From positions 62,001-126,000 of the forward strand of contig NZ_MAUJ01000001.1 in assembly GCF_001696455.1 (NCBI RefSeq): a DNA stretch of 64,000 nt, read 5' to 3'. Below are positions 1 to 9,056 of the stretch, piece by piece (the stretch's first letter is position 1; the number at the start of each line of letters is the position of its first letter). The DNA comes from Pseudoalteromonas luteoviolacea (GTDB lineage: Bacteria > Pseudomonadota > Gammaproteobacteria > Enterobacterales > Alteromonadaceae). A program made the translations under genes and the position numbers. Under the pieces are notes generated by a model. That model saw only the letters and a list, made by a program, of their open reading frames with translations. It did no database searches and was not told where the DNA came from.

Positions 1-2
1 CT

Positions 3-647
3 ATTGAAGGCGAAGCGAACAGTAATCAGTATGTGAGTTGCATTGCAGATGCGCTGATTGCCCAGCTGCCAAATAAATACGCCTCACAGAAGTGGGAAGT
101 TGTTGTCTTCAAAGATGACAGTGCAAATGCATTTGCGCTGCCTGGTGGGAAAATCGGCGTGCATACGGGCTTACTGAAAGTGGCAAAAAATCAGCACCAA
201 CTGGCGGCTGTAATGGGTCATGAAGTGGGTCATGTTATTGCACAACATGCCAATGAACGTGTTTCTCAAAGCACCTTATTGCAAGCTGGACTCCAAGTAA
301 GTAATGTGGTGATGGAGATGAATAACATCGAATATCGCAACGCAATCATGCAAGGACTTGGCGTTGGTGCCCAAGTAGGTATTGCTTTGCCGTTTAGTCG
401 CAGTCATGAGACTGAGGCTGATATAATTGGGTTAGAGTTGATGGCTAAAGCCGGATTTAAACCAGCTGGCGCTGTGGAGCTTTGGCAAAACATGGAGAAG
501 CTCGGTGGTGAAAGGCCGATGGAGTTTTTATCGACTCACCCATCGCCAGACAACCGTAGTCAGCGGCTAACTGACAAAATGCCAGCGGCCAATAGCCTTT
601 ATCAAGCAGCTAAGCAAAAAGGCCTGAACCCTGACTGCAAAATTTGA
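3..647 (+). CDS. M48-family metallopeptidase, 5' end outside window
   Basis: Zinc-dependent endopeptidase of the M48 type, probably LoiP/YcaL-like and acting on envelope proteins. The sequence shows the zinc motif HEVGH, and downstream HETEAD supplies the third ligand. The reading frame is open to the left edge of the window, so the GTG at 33 is most likely internal and the true start, with any signal peptide or lipobox, is missing. The C-terminal part (GAVELWQNM, STHPSPDNR) is typical of secreted M48 proteases that lack multiple membrane segments, which argues against HtpX. Subfamily is uncertain because the N-terminus is absent. Confidence 0.85.
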   Translation: MEGEANSNQYVSCIADALIAQLPNKYASQKWEVVVFKDDSANAFALPGGKIGVHTGLLKVAKNQHQLAAVMGHEVGHVIAQHANERVSQSTLLQAGLQVSNVVMEMNNIEYRNAIMQGLGVGAQVGIALPFSRSHETEADIIGLELMAKAGFKPAGAVELWQNMEKLGGERPMEFLSTHPSPDNRSQRLTDKMPAANSLYQAAKQKGLNPDCKI

Positions 648-712
648 TGATATAAAGATAAGGCAGTGCACTTTTGTGACTGCCTCATGGTTCTTTCAAA
701 AGTGCGAGGGTC

Positions 713-1225
713 TTATAGTTCTTTATAAAAGTTGAGTGCACGCTCATCTAATACAATAAAAAGCCGTAGGTCTAACTCTAGCTGATGATAGTCGGGCTCC
801 ATATGGCAGCATAAATTGTAAAACGCTTTATTATGGTCCGCATGCTTAAAGTGTGCGAGTTCATGTACGATCAAGGCCCTAAGAATAGCCTCAGGTGCAT
901 ACTTTAGTTGATTGTTAAGTGCAATGTCATACCGCGCTTTTAGTTTTTTACCGTGTACTTTTTGTTGATGGGTATGCGTGCCTAGGGTGCCTTTCACCAT
1001 GTCAGTGTGTTTGTTAAAACTGACGGAATTTAACCGTGGCGTATTCTTGAGAAAGCGCTGTTTTATTTCGGTACTGTATTGATATAAATCTTGTTGATTT
1101 TGCAGTTGATGTCCAATTGGGTATTTGCGCTTGAAATACGTTTGCAATTGATTGGTCGTAATTAGTTGGCTAACTTGATCCTGTAGGTTTTCAGGATAGT
1201 GCTGAAAGTATTTCAATTCTTGCAT
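713..1225 (-). CDS. YgjP-like metal-dependent hydrolase (DUF45 type)
   Basis: A 170-residue protein with HELAH followed by a downstream His (KHADH), the zinc-binding arrangement of the YgjP/WLM group of small predicted metallopeptidases. Family members are usually longer; this one has the catalytic half and a shorter N-terminal part. The real substrate is unclear: E. coli YgjP has been linked to UTP hydrolysis, which I recall but cannot test here. It is divergent from the GFA gene, with the two promoters sharing about 70 bp. The start is an ATG at 1225 with only a weak ribosome site. Confidence 0.75.
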   Translation of the reverse strand: MQELKYFQHYPENLQDQVSQLITTNQLQTYFKRKYPIGHQLQNQQDLYQYSTEIKQRFLKNTPRLNSVSFNKHTDMVKGTLGTHTHQQKVHGKKLKARYDIALNNQLKYAPEAILRALIVHELAHFKHADHNKAFYNLCCHMEPDYHQLELDLRLFIVLDERALNFYKEL

Positions 1226-1293
1226 TGCGGTCTTTTTTTGAAGTCGTTTCTCGCGTAATCTCTAAGTGGGATTATAACGCAAGGAAAAAGTAT

Positions 1294-1716
1294 ATGTACA
1301 AGGCAAGCTGTCTATGTAAAGGGGTGGAGTTAGAAATTCATGGACCAATTGAAAGCATTATTCATTGTCATTGCTCACTGTGCAGAAAATCAAGTGGTAC
1401 AGCGTACGCGACTAATGGTTTTATCGCAACGGATTCGATGAAGATTATCAAAGGTGAAGCACTCATTAAATCTTATGCTTTCAAACCCGGTCGATTGCGT
1501 CACTTTTGTAGCAATTGCGCCTCACCATTATTCAGTTCAAATGCAGATTTACCAGAAAAACTTAGGCTACGGTTAGGTTTATTGGACTCTGAAATAGAAG
1601 AGCGTCCGATGTCTCATAATTTTATCACGTCTAAAGCGAATTGGGATGATTTAGATGCTGACCTACCTAGATATGATACTTTTGAGCCGAGCCGTCTAAA
1701 GAACTGCTTAAAATAA
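1294..1716 (+). CDS. GFA-family (CENP-V fold) zinc protein
   Basis: A 140-residue protein of the glutathione-dependent formaldehyde-activating family. Paired cysteines are visible in order: CLC near the N-terminus, CHCSLC around residue 30, and CSNC around residue 73, the usual zinc ligands of the fold. Most members have no proven reaction, so formaldehyde activation should not be assumed. The frame stays open upstream to 1225, but ATG 1294 is chosen because AAGGA lies at 1281-1285 with good spacing and family homology begins there. It ends at a perfect inverted repeat shared with the convergent peptide gene. Confidence 0.85.
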   Translation: MYKASCLCKGVELEIHGPIESIIHCHCSLCRKSSGTAYATNGFIATDSMKIIKGEALIKSYAFKPGRLRHFCSNCASPLFSSNADLPEKLRLRLGLLDSEIEERPMSHNFITSKANWDDLDADLPRYDTFEPSRLKNCLK

Positions 1717-1722
1717 TTGTTG

Positions 1723-1746
1723 AGTGTGAGTGCGTGCACTCACACT
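1723..1746. terminator. Perfect inverted repeat between convergent genes, likely shared terminator
   Basis: An 11-bp stem (1723-1733 with 1736-1746) has a 2-nt centre. It lies between the GFA gene stop at 1716 and the convergent peptide gene stop at 1754. T-rich sequence follows on both strands but there is no clean U-tract, so termination strength is uncertain. Confidence 0.5.
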
Positions 1747-1753
1747 GTAGTGC

Positions 1754-1954
1754 TTATTTTGTTTCCATTGCACAGCAATCAGATGCTCTAGAGTTACCAC
1801 CAAAAACTTCTTGGTGCGGCAGGTTACAGCAATCAGAAGCACGAGAATTACCACCTGTTCCGCCACCGGCAATGTGCTTTGTTTGTGCTCCAGGCAAACG
1901 CGCCGTGTCTTGTGAGAGAGTTTTTACTTGTTTTTTATATAGTTTTAATTTCAT
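1754..1954 (-). CDS. Small double-glycine peptide precursor with repeated Cys-Cys core (RiPP-like)
   Basis: A 66-residue peptide. ATG 1954 is preceded by AAGGA at ideal spacing, and a plausible promoter lies upstream. Residues 1-31 look like a leader: Lys-rich start (MKLKLYKK), then IAGG, a double-glycine processing type. The rest holds two identical 10-residue units (GGNSRASDCC) at residues 34-43 and 52-61, separated by eight residues. The two DNA copies differ only at synonymous positions (AAT/AAC, CGT/AGA, GCT/GCA), which suggests selection on the peptide. No modification enzyme, protease or exporter is adjacent. It could be a precursor of a modified peptide processed by enzymes encoded elsewhere, or an unmodified secreted peptide. 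I do not recognise a named family. Confidence 0.7.
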   Translation of the reverse strand: MKLKLYKKQVKTLSQDTARLPGAQTKHIAGGGTGGNSRASDCCNLPHQEVFGGNSRASDCCAMETK

Positions 1955-1989
1955 TTTTATTCCTTCATTTATATTAAACCCACCACAAC

Positions 1990-2016
1990 ACTGTATTAAA
2001 TTACTATTTTTGTCAA
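1990..2016 (-). promoter_or_regulatory. Candidate sigma70 promoter of the double-glycine peptide gene
   Basis: Read on the minus strand, TTGACA (2016-2011) and TACAGT (1995-1990) are 15 bp apart, about 35 bp upstream of the peptide start. The -35 is perfect; the spacer is short. Confidence 0.4.
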
Positions 2017-2020
2017 ATGC

Positions 2021-2869
2021 TTACAGAAGACTTCCTTGCTTTGGCTGTTGTTCAGCAGGAAAAGGGTGTAACACTTTGTGGTCAACGCCTAGGTCTTGAG
2101 TAAACTGCCGTGCGAGCAGGGGTGAGTCGTAATTATCGGCAGTGTGAAAGAATACCAAGGGTTCCTTGCCCTCCTTTAACCAACCACGGATTTTGTTGAG
2201 CCAAGGGTCGTAAAATTGCCTATTCTCTTGAAGGTTAGAGCAGCCAACAAATCTGACCATTGGGCGATTGCCAGTGGCAATGACATTGACCGGGACGCGT
2301 GGCTTTTTACGCTGGGCATCTATGATGGCAGGTGTGCTGGCGGGCTCACTAAATAATGGACGAGTGTCCATGATGATACGGTTGATGTTATTTTGCATTA
2401 GGTATTGATTGAATCGTTTTTCATTTTCATCTTTTTGAAAAAAGCCTAAATTGCGTACCTCAATACCTACACATAGCTCCTTGGGCAACATCGTCATGAA
2501 CGCTTCAATACGATTCAAGTGCTCGGGGCCGCAATTAGCGGGTAACTGAACCATAATCATGGCCATTTTGTCGAAGAGGGGAGCAAACAGCTTACACCAT
2601 TCAAGCGTCTCTTTTTGACAGTTTTGCAGCGCCAGCTCGTGCGTTATGTATTTGGAAACTTTAAATGTGAATCGAAAGTCCGCAGGCACAGCATCTCGCC
2701 ACTGTAAAATTGTCTCAGGCTTAGGGTTTGCATAAAAGCTAGTGTTGCCTTCAACGCTATTGAAAATACCCGCGTATTCTTTGAGCATGTCTGAGCTTTG
2801 ACAATGTTGACTAAAAAAGCGGCCCTTCCAGTGAGTAGAGCTCCATTGTGGACAACCTAAATACAGCAT
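2021..2869 (-). CDS. DUF72 family protein (YecE-like)
   Basis: A 282-residue TIM-barrel-type protein of the DUF72 family. Family marks include the N-terminal MLYLGCPQWSS, VEGNTSFYA, FRFTFKVSKYITH, and the late FFHTADNYDSPLLA. Length matches the family (about 250-290). The biochemical role is unknown. It is divergent from aspS, and DUF72 genes are often found beside aspS in gammaproteobacteria, so the pairing is ordinary. About 66 bp separate its stop from the small peptide gene start, and both read leftwards, so some read-through is possible, although the peptide has its own candidate promoter. Confidence 0.85.
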   Translation of the reverse strand: MLYLGCPQWSSTHWKGRFFSQHCQSSDMLKEYAGIFNSVEGNTSFYANPKPETILQWRDAVPADFRFTFKVSKYITHELALQNCQKETLEWCKLFAPLFDKMAMIMVQLPANCGPEHLNRIEAFMTMLPKELCVGIEVRNLGFFQKDENEKRFNQYLMQNNINRIIMDTRPLFSEPASTPAIIDAQRKKPRVPVNVIATGNRPMVRFVGCSNLQENRQFYDPWLNKIRGWLKEGKEPLVFFHTADNYDSPLLARQFTQDLGVDHKVLHPFPAEQQPKQGSLL

Positions 2870-3067
2870 AATGACTTTCGTTGATGTTTTTTATAAGTCT
2901 AACAAACTGAGAGTACCTAAAAAAACCAACTTTACACATAATGATCATGATTGGAGGATGACAAAGCGGCCTATTTTTATATAATTGGCGATTATTTTTG
3001 TTAATTACGATAGCCCGTAGGCGAAACTGCACTTTGAAATGTAAAAGCCTAGGCAAATAGGAACGAT

Positions 3068-4843
3068 ATGCGCTCTATATACTGCGGAAAATTAAATAAG
3101 GACCACGTAGGTCAGGAAGTCGAACTATGTGGTTGGATCAACAAGCGCCGTGACTTAGGTGGATTAATTTTCGTCGACTTAAGAGATCGCGAAGGCCTAG
3201 TACAAGTTGTATTTGACCCTGAAGTAGAAGGGTTAATGGATGTTGCAAACACATTGCGTCAAGAGTTTTGTGTAAAAGTAACTGGTAGTGTGCGTGCAAG
3301 GCCTGAAAGCCAAGTAAACAAAGACATGGCAACGGGTGAAGTGGAAATCTTAGGCACTGGCCTTGAGATCATCAACCGTTCTGAGCCGCTACCATTGGAC
3401 TTCAATCAGCAAAACTCGGAAGAACGTCGCCTTAAGTACCGTTACTTAGATCTTAGACGCTTAGAGATGAGTGACCGTATCAAGCTACGTGCTAAAGCAT
3501 CAAGTTTTGTTCGTCGCTTCCTAGATACTAATGACTTCCTAGACATTGAAACGCCAGTTTTAACCAAAGCGACTCCGGAAGGCGCACGTGATTACTTAGT
3601 GCCTAGTCGTGTACATAAAGGCAGTTTTTACGCTTTGCCTCAGTCTCCACAGTTGTTCAAGCAATTGCTCATGATGTCAGGCTTTGATCGTTACTATCAA
3701 ATCGTTAAGTGCTTCCGTGATGAAGACTTGCGAGCTGATAGACAACCTGAATTTACACAAATTGATATCGAAACGTCTTTCATGACGTCTGATCAAGTGC
3801 GTGAAGTAACGGAGCGTCTGATCCGTGAAATGTGGCAAGACCTGCTAAACGTTGATTTGGGCGAGTTCCCTGCAATGCCATACTCAGAAGCAATGCGTCG
3901 TTTTGGTTCTGATAAGCCAGATCTACGTAACCCGCTAGAGCTTGTAGACGTTGCTGATATCGTAAAAGATGTAGAGTTTAAAGTACTAGCCGGACCTGCG
4001 AACGATGAAAAAGGTCGTGTCGCAGTACTGACAGTACCGGGTGGTGCAGAGCTATCTCGTAAGCAGATTGATGAATACACGAAGTTTGTTGGCATTTATG
4101 GTGCGAAAGGGCTTGCTTGGATGAAGGTTAACGACCGCGATGCAGGTATGGAAGGTGTTCAGTCTCCGATTGCTAAATTCCTTAACGAAGAGGTGATTAC
4201 TGCACTGCTTGAGCGCACAAACGCGCAAACAGGCGACATCATTCTATTTGGTGCAGATAAGCGTAACGTTGTAAACGAAGCAATGGGTGCGCTTCGTCTT
4301 AAAGTTGGCTTGGATAGAGAGATCACTGACCTGAACAAGTGGGCGCCACTTTGGGTTGTTGACTTCCCGATGTTTGAAGAAGACGATGAAGGCAATTTGC
4401 ATGCAGTACACCACCCGTTCACAGCACCAAAAGACATCAGTGCACAAGAGCTTGAGGCAAACCCAGCTGCAGCAATTTCAGATGCCTACGATATGGTACT
4501 GAATGGTTATGAAGTGGGCGGTGGCTCTGTTCGTATCCATAACAACGAAATGCAACAAGCGGCTTTCAGAATCTTGGGTATTGAAGAGCAAGAACAGCAA
4601 GACAAGTTTGGTTTCTTGTTAGATGCGCTTAAGTACGGTACACCTCCGCATGCCGGTTTAGCATTTGGCCTAGATCGTCTAGTAATGCTACTGTGCGGCA
4701 CTGATAATATTCGTGACGTTATTGCATTCCCGAAAACAACACAAGCTTCTTGTCTAATGACAAATGCCCCAAGTGTTGCAAACCCAGATGCATTAACTGA
4801 ACTTGCAATTGCTGTACAACAGGCACAAAGCGAAGAGCAGTAA
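3068..4843 (+). CDS. aspS: Aspartyl-tRNA synthetase
   Basis: Class II aminoacyl-tRNA synthetase charging tRNA-Asp in the cytoplasm. The 591-residue length matches bacterial AspS. The N-terminal OB-fold ([20 protein letters not shown]) is followed by class II motif 2 ([14 protein letters not shown]), the bacterial GAD insertion in the middle and motif 3 ([13 protein letters not shown]). A strong terminator at 4861 follows, so it is transcribed separately from ruvC. Nothing unusual. Confidence 0.98.
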   Translation: MRSIYCGKLNKDHVGQEVELCGWINKRRDLGGLIFVDLRDREGLVQVVFDPEVEGLMDVANTLRQEFCVKVTGSVRARPESQVNKDMATGEVEILGTGLEIINRSEPLPLDFNQQNSEERRLKYRYLDLRRLEMSDRIKLRAKASSFVRRFLDTNDFLDIETPVLTKATPEGARDYLVPSRVHKGSFYALPQSPQLFKQLLMMSGFDRYYQIVKCFRDEDLRADRQPEFTQIDIETSFMTSDQVREVTERLIREMWQDLLNVDLGEFPAMPYSEAMRRFGSDKPDLRNPLELVDVADIVKDVEFKVLAGPANDEKGRVAVLTVPGGAELSRKQIDEYTKFVGIYGAKGLAWMKVNDRDAGMEGVQSPIAKFLNEEVITALLERTNAQTGDIILFGADKRNVVNEAMGALRLKVGLDREITDLNKWAPLWVVDFPMFEEDDEGNLHAVHHPFTAPKDISAQELEANPAAAISDAYDMVLNGYEVGGGSVRIHNNEMQQAAFRILGIEEQEQQDKFGFLLDALKYGTPPHAGLAFGLDRLVMLLCGTDNIRDVIAFPKTTQASCLMTNAPSVANPDALTELAIAVQQAQSEEQ

Positions 4844-4860
4844 TTCAAGAACATGATTGA

Positions 4861-4888
4861 AAAGGCGGCCTTTATGGCCGCCTTTTTT
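4861..4888 (+). terminator. Rho-independent terminator of aspS
   Basis: A GGCGGCC/GGCCGCC stem (extended by AAA/TTT) with loop TTTAT is followed by six T residues. Confidence 0.92.
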
Positions 4889-4953
4889 GTTTTGATACTG
4901 GTAATCTATACAGTATTTTGGCATGATGTGGAAAAAATTAAGAGAGTAATGCC

Positions 4954-5475
4954 TTGGCAGTTTTATTGGGTATAGACCCAGGTTCCAGATTTACCGGTTA
5001 CGGTGTTATTCAACATCAAGGTGCAAAATTCCAGTACCTTGGCAGTGGTTGTATTAAGCTTGCCGATCATGACTTTCCCACGCGATTAAAAATGATCTAT
5101 CAAGGGGTGAGTCAATTAATCGAGCAGTTTTCGCCAGATAGCTTTGCGATTGAACAAGTTTTTATGGCGCACAACCCCGATTCTGCGTTAAAACTGGGTC
5201 AGGCACGAGGTGCAGCGATAGTTGCTGCAACCATGCAAGACATCCCTGTTCATGAATACTCAGCGCGGCAAATAAAGCAGGCGGTAGTTGGAACAGGCGG
5301 TGCAAACAAATCTCAAGTACAAGAAATGGTTAAGCGAATTTTAAAGCTACCAGGTACTCCACAGGCTGATGCTGCTGATGCGTTAGCCATTGCGATTTGT
5401 CATGCGCACTCTGAACAAAATTTAATTCGATTGGCAGGCAATGCTAAAAAAACAGTTCGTGGAAGGTTAAGATAA
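4954..5475 (+). CDS. ruvC: Crossover junction endodeoxyribonuclease RuvC
   Basis: Holliday-junction resolvase that cuts junctions moved by RuvAB. The 173-residue length is typical. The catalytic acidic residues sit in [13 protein letters not shown] (first Asp), IEQVF (Glu) and the C-terminal DAADALAIA pair. The start is TTG at 4954, with AGAGAG upstream; an ATG at 4949 is out of frame. It is first in a ruvC-ruvA-ruvB operon, with 2 bp to ruvA. Confidence 0.97.
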   Translation: MAVLLGIDPGSRFTGYGVIQHQGAKFQYLGSGCIKLADHDFPTRLKMIYQGVSQLIEQFSPDSFAIEQVFMAHNPDSALKLGQARGAAIVAATMQDIPVHEYSARQIKQAVVGTGGANKSQVQEMVKRILKLPGTPQADAADALAIAICHAHSEQNLIRLAGNAKKTVRGRLR

Positions 5476-5477
5476 TT

Positions 5478-6095
5478 ATGATAGGCAAATTAAGCGGAAC
5501 TTTATTAGAAAAACAACCTCCTGAGATCTTAATTGATGTCAACGGGGTAGGCTATGAAGTGCAAATGCCAATGACTTGCTTTTATGAGCTGCCAAATGTT
5601 GGCCAAGCTACGGCAATTTTCACTCATTTTGTTGTTCGCGAAGATGCGCAATTACTGTTTGGCTTTAATCACAAGACCGAACGTGCATTATTTAGAGAAT
5701 TAATCAAAGCAAATGGTGTTGGACCTAAGTTGGCCTTGGCGATTTTGTCGGGTATGTCTGCCGAGCAATTTGTCCACTGTGTGAATAATGGTGATGCGTC
5801 TACGCTAGTTAAAATACCCGGTGTAGGCAAAAAAACGGCGGAACGACTAGTCTTAGAAATGAAAGATAAACTTAAAGACTTTGGCCATGATTTATTTACA
5901 CCCTATAGTGATAATGCCGTGTTGCCGCCGCAGGAAGATCCAACAGTGGGTGCAGTACCTGCTGATGATGCAATCGCGGCTTTGATGGCGTTGGGCTATA
6001 AAGCTGCGCAAGCGCAAAAAGCTGTGAAAGGTGTTAAAGGTGAAGGCTTAGACGCAGAAACCTTAATCAAAGAAGCTCTTAAATCCATGATGTAA
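5478..6095 (+). CDS. ruvA: Holliday junction helicase subunit RuvA
   Basis: Junction-binding tetramer that loads RuvB. The 205-residue protein has the N-terminal OB domain ([12 protein letters not shown]), two helix-hairpin-helix motifs ([16 protein letters not shown] and [16 protein letters not shown]) and a C-terminal RuvB-contact domain ([13 protein letters not shown]) after a flexible linker. It has two-base gaps to ruvC and ruvB. Confidence 0.97.
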   Translation: MIGKLSGTLLEKQPPEILIDVNGVGYEVQMPMTCFYELPNVGQATAIFTHFVVREDAQLLFGFNHKTERALFRELIKANGVGPKLALAILSGMSAEQFVHCVNNGDASTLVKIPGVGKKTAERLVLEMKDKLKDFGHDLFTPYSDNAVLPPQEDPTVGAVPADDAIAALMALGYKAAQAQKAVKGVKGEGLDAETLIKEALKSMM

Positions 6096-6097
6096 TT

Positions 6098-7102
6098 ATG
6101 ATAGAAGCAGATAGACTAATTGAGCCCGAAGTACAGGGCAATGAAGAGCAAATAGACCGTGCTATTCGCCCAAAATTATTAAATGACTATACGGGACAAC
6201 CTCATGTTAAACAGCAGATGGAGATATTTATTGAAGCTGCGCGTTCACGTGGGGAGGCGCTTGACCATCTATTGATATTTGGCCCGCCAGGGTTGGGTAA
6301 AACCACACTTGCTAATATTGTGGCAAATGAGCTCGGTGTAAATATAAAAACCACGTCAGGACCTGTGCTTGAAAAAGCAGGCGATTTGGCAGCAATGCTG
6401 ACAAACTTGGAAGAAGGTGACGTTTTATTTATTGACGAGATTCATCGCCTCAGCCCTCAGGTAGAAGAAATTCTCTATCCAGCAATGGAAGACTATCAGC
6501 TTGATATTATGATAGGTGAGGGACCTGCTGCGCGTTCAATTAAATTGGACTTGCCTCCATTTACTTTAGTCGGCGCTACTACCAGAGCTGGTTCTTTGAC
6601 TTCACCATTGCGTGATCGGTTTGGTATTGTGCAACGCTTGGAGTTTTATTCTGTAGATGATTTGGCGACAATTGTGAGTCGTTCTGCACATTTTTTGAAT
6701 CTTGAATCAACAGATGAAGGTGCGAGAGAAGTTGCTAAAAGGGCGAGAGGGACGCCTCGTATTGCGAATCGACTACTACGTCGTGTAAGAGATTTTGCCG
6801 ATGTGAAAGGTGACGGCAGTGTAGATGCAAATATTGCAAGCCAAGCGCTAGATATGGTCGATGTCGATAAATGTGGCTTTGACTATATGGACAGAAAGTA
6901 TCTCTTGGCCATTATTGAAAAGTTCACAGGTGGCCCTGTCGGCCTTGATAACCTTGCCGCTGCCATCGGTGAAGAAAAAGAAACCATTGAAGACGTCATC
7001 GAGCCTTTCCTAATTCAACAAGGGTTCATTCAACGTACGCCTAGGGGACGTATTGTCTCTGACCGCGCTTATATGCATTTTGACCTAAGTAAAGAAGACT
7101 AA
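6098..7102 (+). CDS. ruvB: Holliday junction branch-migration ATPase RuvB
   Basis: Hexameric AAA+ motor driving branch migration with RuvA. The 334-residue protein has Walker A ([11 protein letters not shown]), Walker B (VLFIDEIHR), sensor 1 ([11 protein letters not shown]), the arginine-finger region (SPLRDRFG) and a C-terminal winged helix ([10 protein letters not shown]). In many gammaproteobacteria ybgC and tolQ follow directly; here a terminator and an 834-bp gap come first. Confidence 0.98.
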   Translation: MIEADRLIEPEVQGNEEQIDRAIRPKLLNDYTGQPHVKQQMEIFIEAARSRGEALDHLLIFGPPGLGKTTLANIVANELGVNIKTTSGPVLEKAGDLAAMLTNLEEGDVLFIDEIHRLSPQVEEILYPAMEDYQLDIMIGEGPAARSIKLDLPPFTLVGATTRAGSLTSPLRDRFGIVQRLEFYSVDDLATIVSRSAHFLNLESTDEGAREVAKRARGTPRIANRLLRRVRDFADVKGDGSVDANIASQALDMVDVDKCGFDYMDRKYLLAIIEKFTGGPVGLDNLAAAIGEEKETIEDVIEPFLIQQGFIQRTPRGRIVSDRAYMHFDLSKED

Positions 7103-7111
7103 CCCCTTTTT

Positions 7112-7138
7112 GCCACAGCTTCCACGGCTGTGGCTTTT
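7112..7138 (+). terminator. Rho-independent terminator of ruvCAB
   Basis: The GCCACAGC/GCTGTGGC stem with a 7-nt loop is followed by TTTT, 10 bp after the ruvB stop. Confidence 0.88.
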
Positions 7139-7207
7139 CTATTCCTTTTCCCTTCACCTTAAACGTTCTTTGTTAGTCAAAATCTTGCGTGGCAGCGAAT
7201 TACAGGC

Positions 7208-7386
7208 AAAAAAAAGCCCGCACATATGTGCGGGCGAAAACAACAAGTTGAAGGAAGTAATCCAGGGAACTGATGAGTCTGTTAAGGTTTTATCCAAAAG
7301 TTTCTCATCAAAGTAATAGAACAATCAGACATCTATTACTTAGGTAACTGGCTTTTGCATTGCGTTAAGCAGTGCGCTCAGTACAG
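7208..7386 (-). ncRNA. Candidate structured small RNA, about 180 nt, unidentified
   Basis: Read on the minus strand, this gene-free stretch has a promoter-like sequence, then hairpins in series, then a strong terminator. Hairpin 1 is 7369-7375 with 7357-7363 (one mismatch). Hairpin 2 is 7332-7341 with 7311-7320 (10 bp perfect, 11-nt loop). Hairpin 3 is 7304-7310 with 7271-7277 (7 bp perfect). The terminator is a 20-bp perfect palindrome at 7216-7235 followed, on the minus strand, by eight T residues (A run at 7208-7215). On the plus strand no T-run follows the palindrome, which fixes the direction. No convincing ORF is present. It does not match the known sRNAs I can recall (6S, Spot 42, GcvB). 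Confidence 0.6.
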
Positions 7387-7391
7387 GGTGT

Positions 7392-7420
7392 ATATTAAAG
7401 ACATCCGCCGGCTTTATCAA
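7392..7420 (-). promoter_or_regulatory. Candidate promoter of the 7.2-kb small RNA
   Basis: On the minus strand TTGATA (7420-7415) is followed by TTTAAT at 15 bp (7399-7394) or TAATAT at 17 bp (7397-7392), giving a start near 7386. Confidence 0.4.
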
Positions 7421-7936
7421 ACTAGAAAAATTATATCTTTCGGATTAAAAAAACTAATGGCAAAGCTTGTTTGTTATTTTTTAATGGTTAATTAATGACT
7501 CTATTTACATTGTTATCTGTATGTTTTTATTGGGTTTGTACTAATTATGCGCAGATTGTGAATATTAGATAAATTGTTGTTAATTGGTATTACCAATGGG
7601 TTTTTGAGCATTTATTCGTGCAAAGTGAATAAATTCCGTGTTTTATGCATGTTGAGTAAATATTTAGGCTGCTACTGAAGTTGTGGAATAAAAATGTTAA
7701 TTGCAGATAGGGCACGATAAATAAAATGATTCAATTATTGATATATCCTTAAAGGTCAATAAATAAAGTACATACTGATGATTGTGTCATTTATCGACAT
7801 TTAAGCTAATTTTATAGCTTTGACGTTGTAAGCCACTATTTGTGTGGTTAAACTACCTGAACCTTTTGTCGTGCTTGAAGTCTATCAGTTGAAAGGCGCC
7901 ATGCCGGGTACACAATATTATTAGGAGTGTTAAAAC
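7421..7936. other. AT-rich intergenic region upstream of tolQ
   Basis: No supportable gene is seen here on either strand. The region is AT-rich and should contain the tol operon promoter and leader, but I could not place a convincing -35/-10 pair. AGGAG precedes the tolQ GTG. Confidence 0.5.
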
Positions 7937-8641
7937 GTGGAATCGGGTCTAAATTTCATTGATCTAATCTTAGAAGCCAGTGTGCTTGTTCAACTTGTTA
8001 TGTTGACTTTAGTGGGTATGTCGATCGCATCTTGGGCGATCATATTCCAGCGTCGTGCGGTAATCGCTGAAGCACAGAGCGATGCAAGAAAGTTTGAGCA
8101 GCAGTTTTGGTCAGGAATGGATCTTGGAAAGTTATATAACGAAATCACTGCGCGTTCAGGTAGTTCAAAAGGTCTAGAAGCTTTATTTGTGGCTGGCTTT
8201 AAAGAATTTGCCAGACATAAAAAGAACAACACCGGCTCTGCAAACATGATTTTGGATGGGACGCACCGCTCAATGCGTGTTGCGCTATCGCGCGAAGTAG
8301 AAAAACTAGAGTCTAGCCTTTCATTTCTTGCAACGGTTGGCTCAATTAGTCCATACATCGGCCTATTTGGTACGGTTTGGGGGATTATGACAGCATTTAT
8401 TGCGCTTGGTAATGTGAAACAAGCAACACTCCAAATGGTAGCACCCGGTATCGCTGAAGCGTTGATTGCGACAGCAATGGGTCTGTTTGCTGCCATTCCT
8501 GCTGTTATGGCGTACAACCGCTTTGCCAAACATGTTGAAAAGCTGGAAGTGAACTATGCCAATTTTATGGAAGAGTTCGCCAATATTTTACATCGTCAAG
8601 CTGCCACGTTAGTAGAGGCGAAAAATAATGTATCAGCCTAA
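7937..8641 (+). CDS. tolQ: Tol-Pal system proton channel subunit TolQ
   Basis: Inner-membrane protein homologous to ExbB and MotA. With TolR it uses the proton gradient to energise TolA at the division site. The 234-residue protein has an N-terminal membrane segment (about 15-40) and two more at about 135-160 and 170-195 ([16 protein letters not shown] and [20 protein letters not shown]), the family signature. The start is GTG 7937, with TTAGGAG upstream. The end overlaps tolR by 14 nt, indicating coupling. Confidence 0.96.
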   Translation: MESGLNFIDLILEASVLVQLVMLTLVGMSIASWAIIFQRRAVIAEAQSDARKFEQQFWSGMDLGKLYNEITARSGSSKGLEALFVAGFKEFARHKKNNTGSANMILDGTHRSMRVALSREVEKLESSLSFLATVGSISPYIGLFGTVWGIMTAFIALGNVKQATLQMVAPGIAEALIATAMGLFAAIPAVMAYNRFAKHVEKLEVNYANFMEEFANILHRQAATLVEAKNNVSA

Positions 8642-9056
8642 GAAAAGACGTCCTGTTGCAGAGATAAACGTCGTACCCTACATCGATGTGATGCTGGTGC
8701 TGCTAATTATCTTTATGGCAACAGCACCATTAATTACACATGGTGTAAAAGTTGATCTGCCTCAGATGCAAGAATCAGATTTGGTAGAGACAAAAGATGC
8801 GCCGCCTATTATTGCCAGCATTGATGCTGAAGGCCGTTACTTTGTATCGGTAGGAACTGATCCTGAAGCGCCCATGGATGCTGTTGAGGTTGCAGCGGTT
8901 ATTAAACTTAAATTGCAGCAAAACCCGGATACGCCGGTATTGATTAAGGGCTCTGGTCGCGTGTCATATCAAGAAGTCTTACTGCTGATGGACTTTTTGA
9001 AAAATGCGGGTGTGCCCTCTGTAGGACTAATGACTAAATCGTTTGAGGATAACTAA
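8628..9056 (+). CDS. tolR: Tol-Pal system protein TolR
   Basis: ExbD/TolR family partner of TolQ. The 142-residue protein has one membrane helix near residues 16-36 containing the proton-path Asp ([16 protein letters not shown]) and a periplasmic domain ([14 protein letters not shown]). It starts inside tolQ and its stop overlaps the tolA start by one base (TAATG). Confidence 0.96.
   Translation: MYQPKKRRPVAEINVVPYIDVMLVLLIIFMATAPLITHGVKVDLPQMQESDLVETKDAPPIIASIDAEGRYFVSVGTDPEAPMDAVEVAAVIKLKLQQNPDTPVLIKGSGRVSYQEVLLLMDFLKNAGVPSVGLMTKSFEDN

Noticed and set aside
1734..2099. Plus-strand frame of 121 codons over the peptide gene
   Set aside because: No ribosome site or family match; it is antisense to the peptide gene, whose minus-strand frame has a strong ribosome site and a repeated peptide.
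3793..4854. Minus-strand frames inside aspS
   Set aside because: Shadows of a highly conserved gene; Ser/Arg-rich and without ribosome sites.
7110..7316. 68-codon frame after ruvB
   Set aside because: It begins inside the ruvB terminator and crosses the palindromic terminator at 7216; no ribosome site or recognisable sequence.
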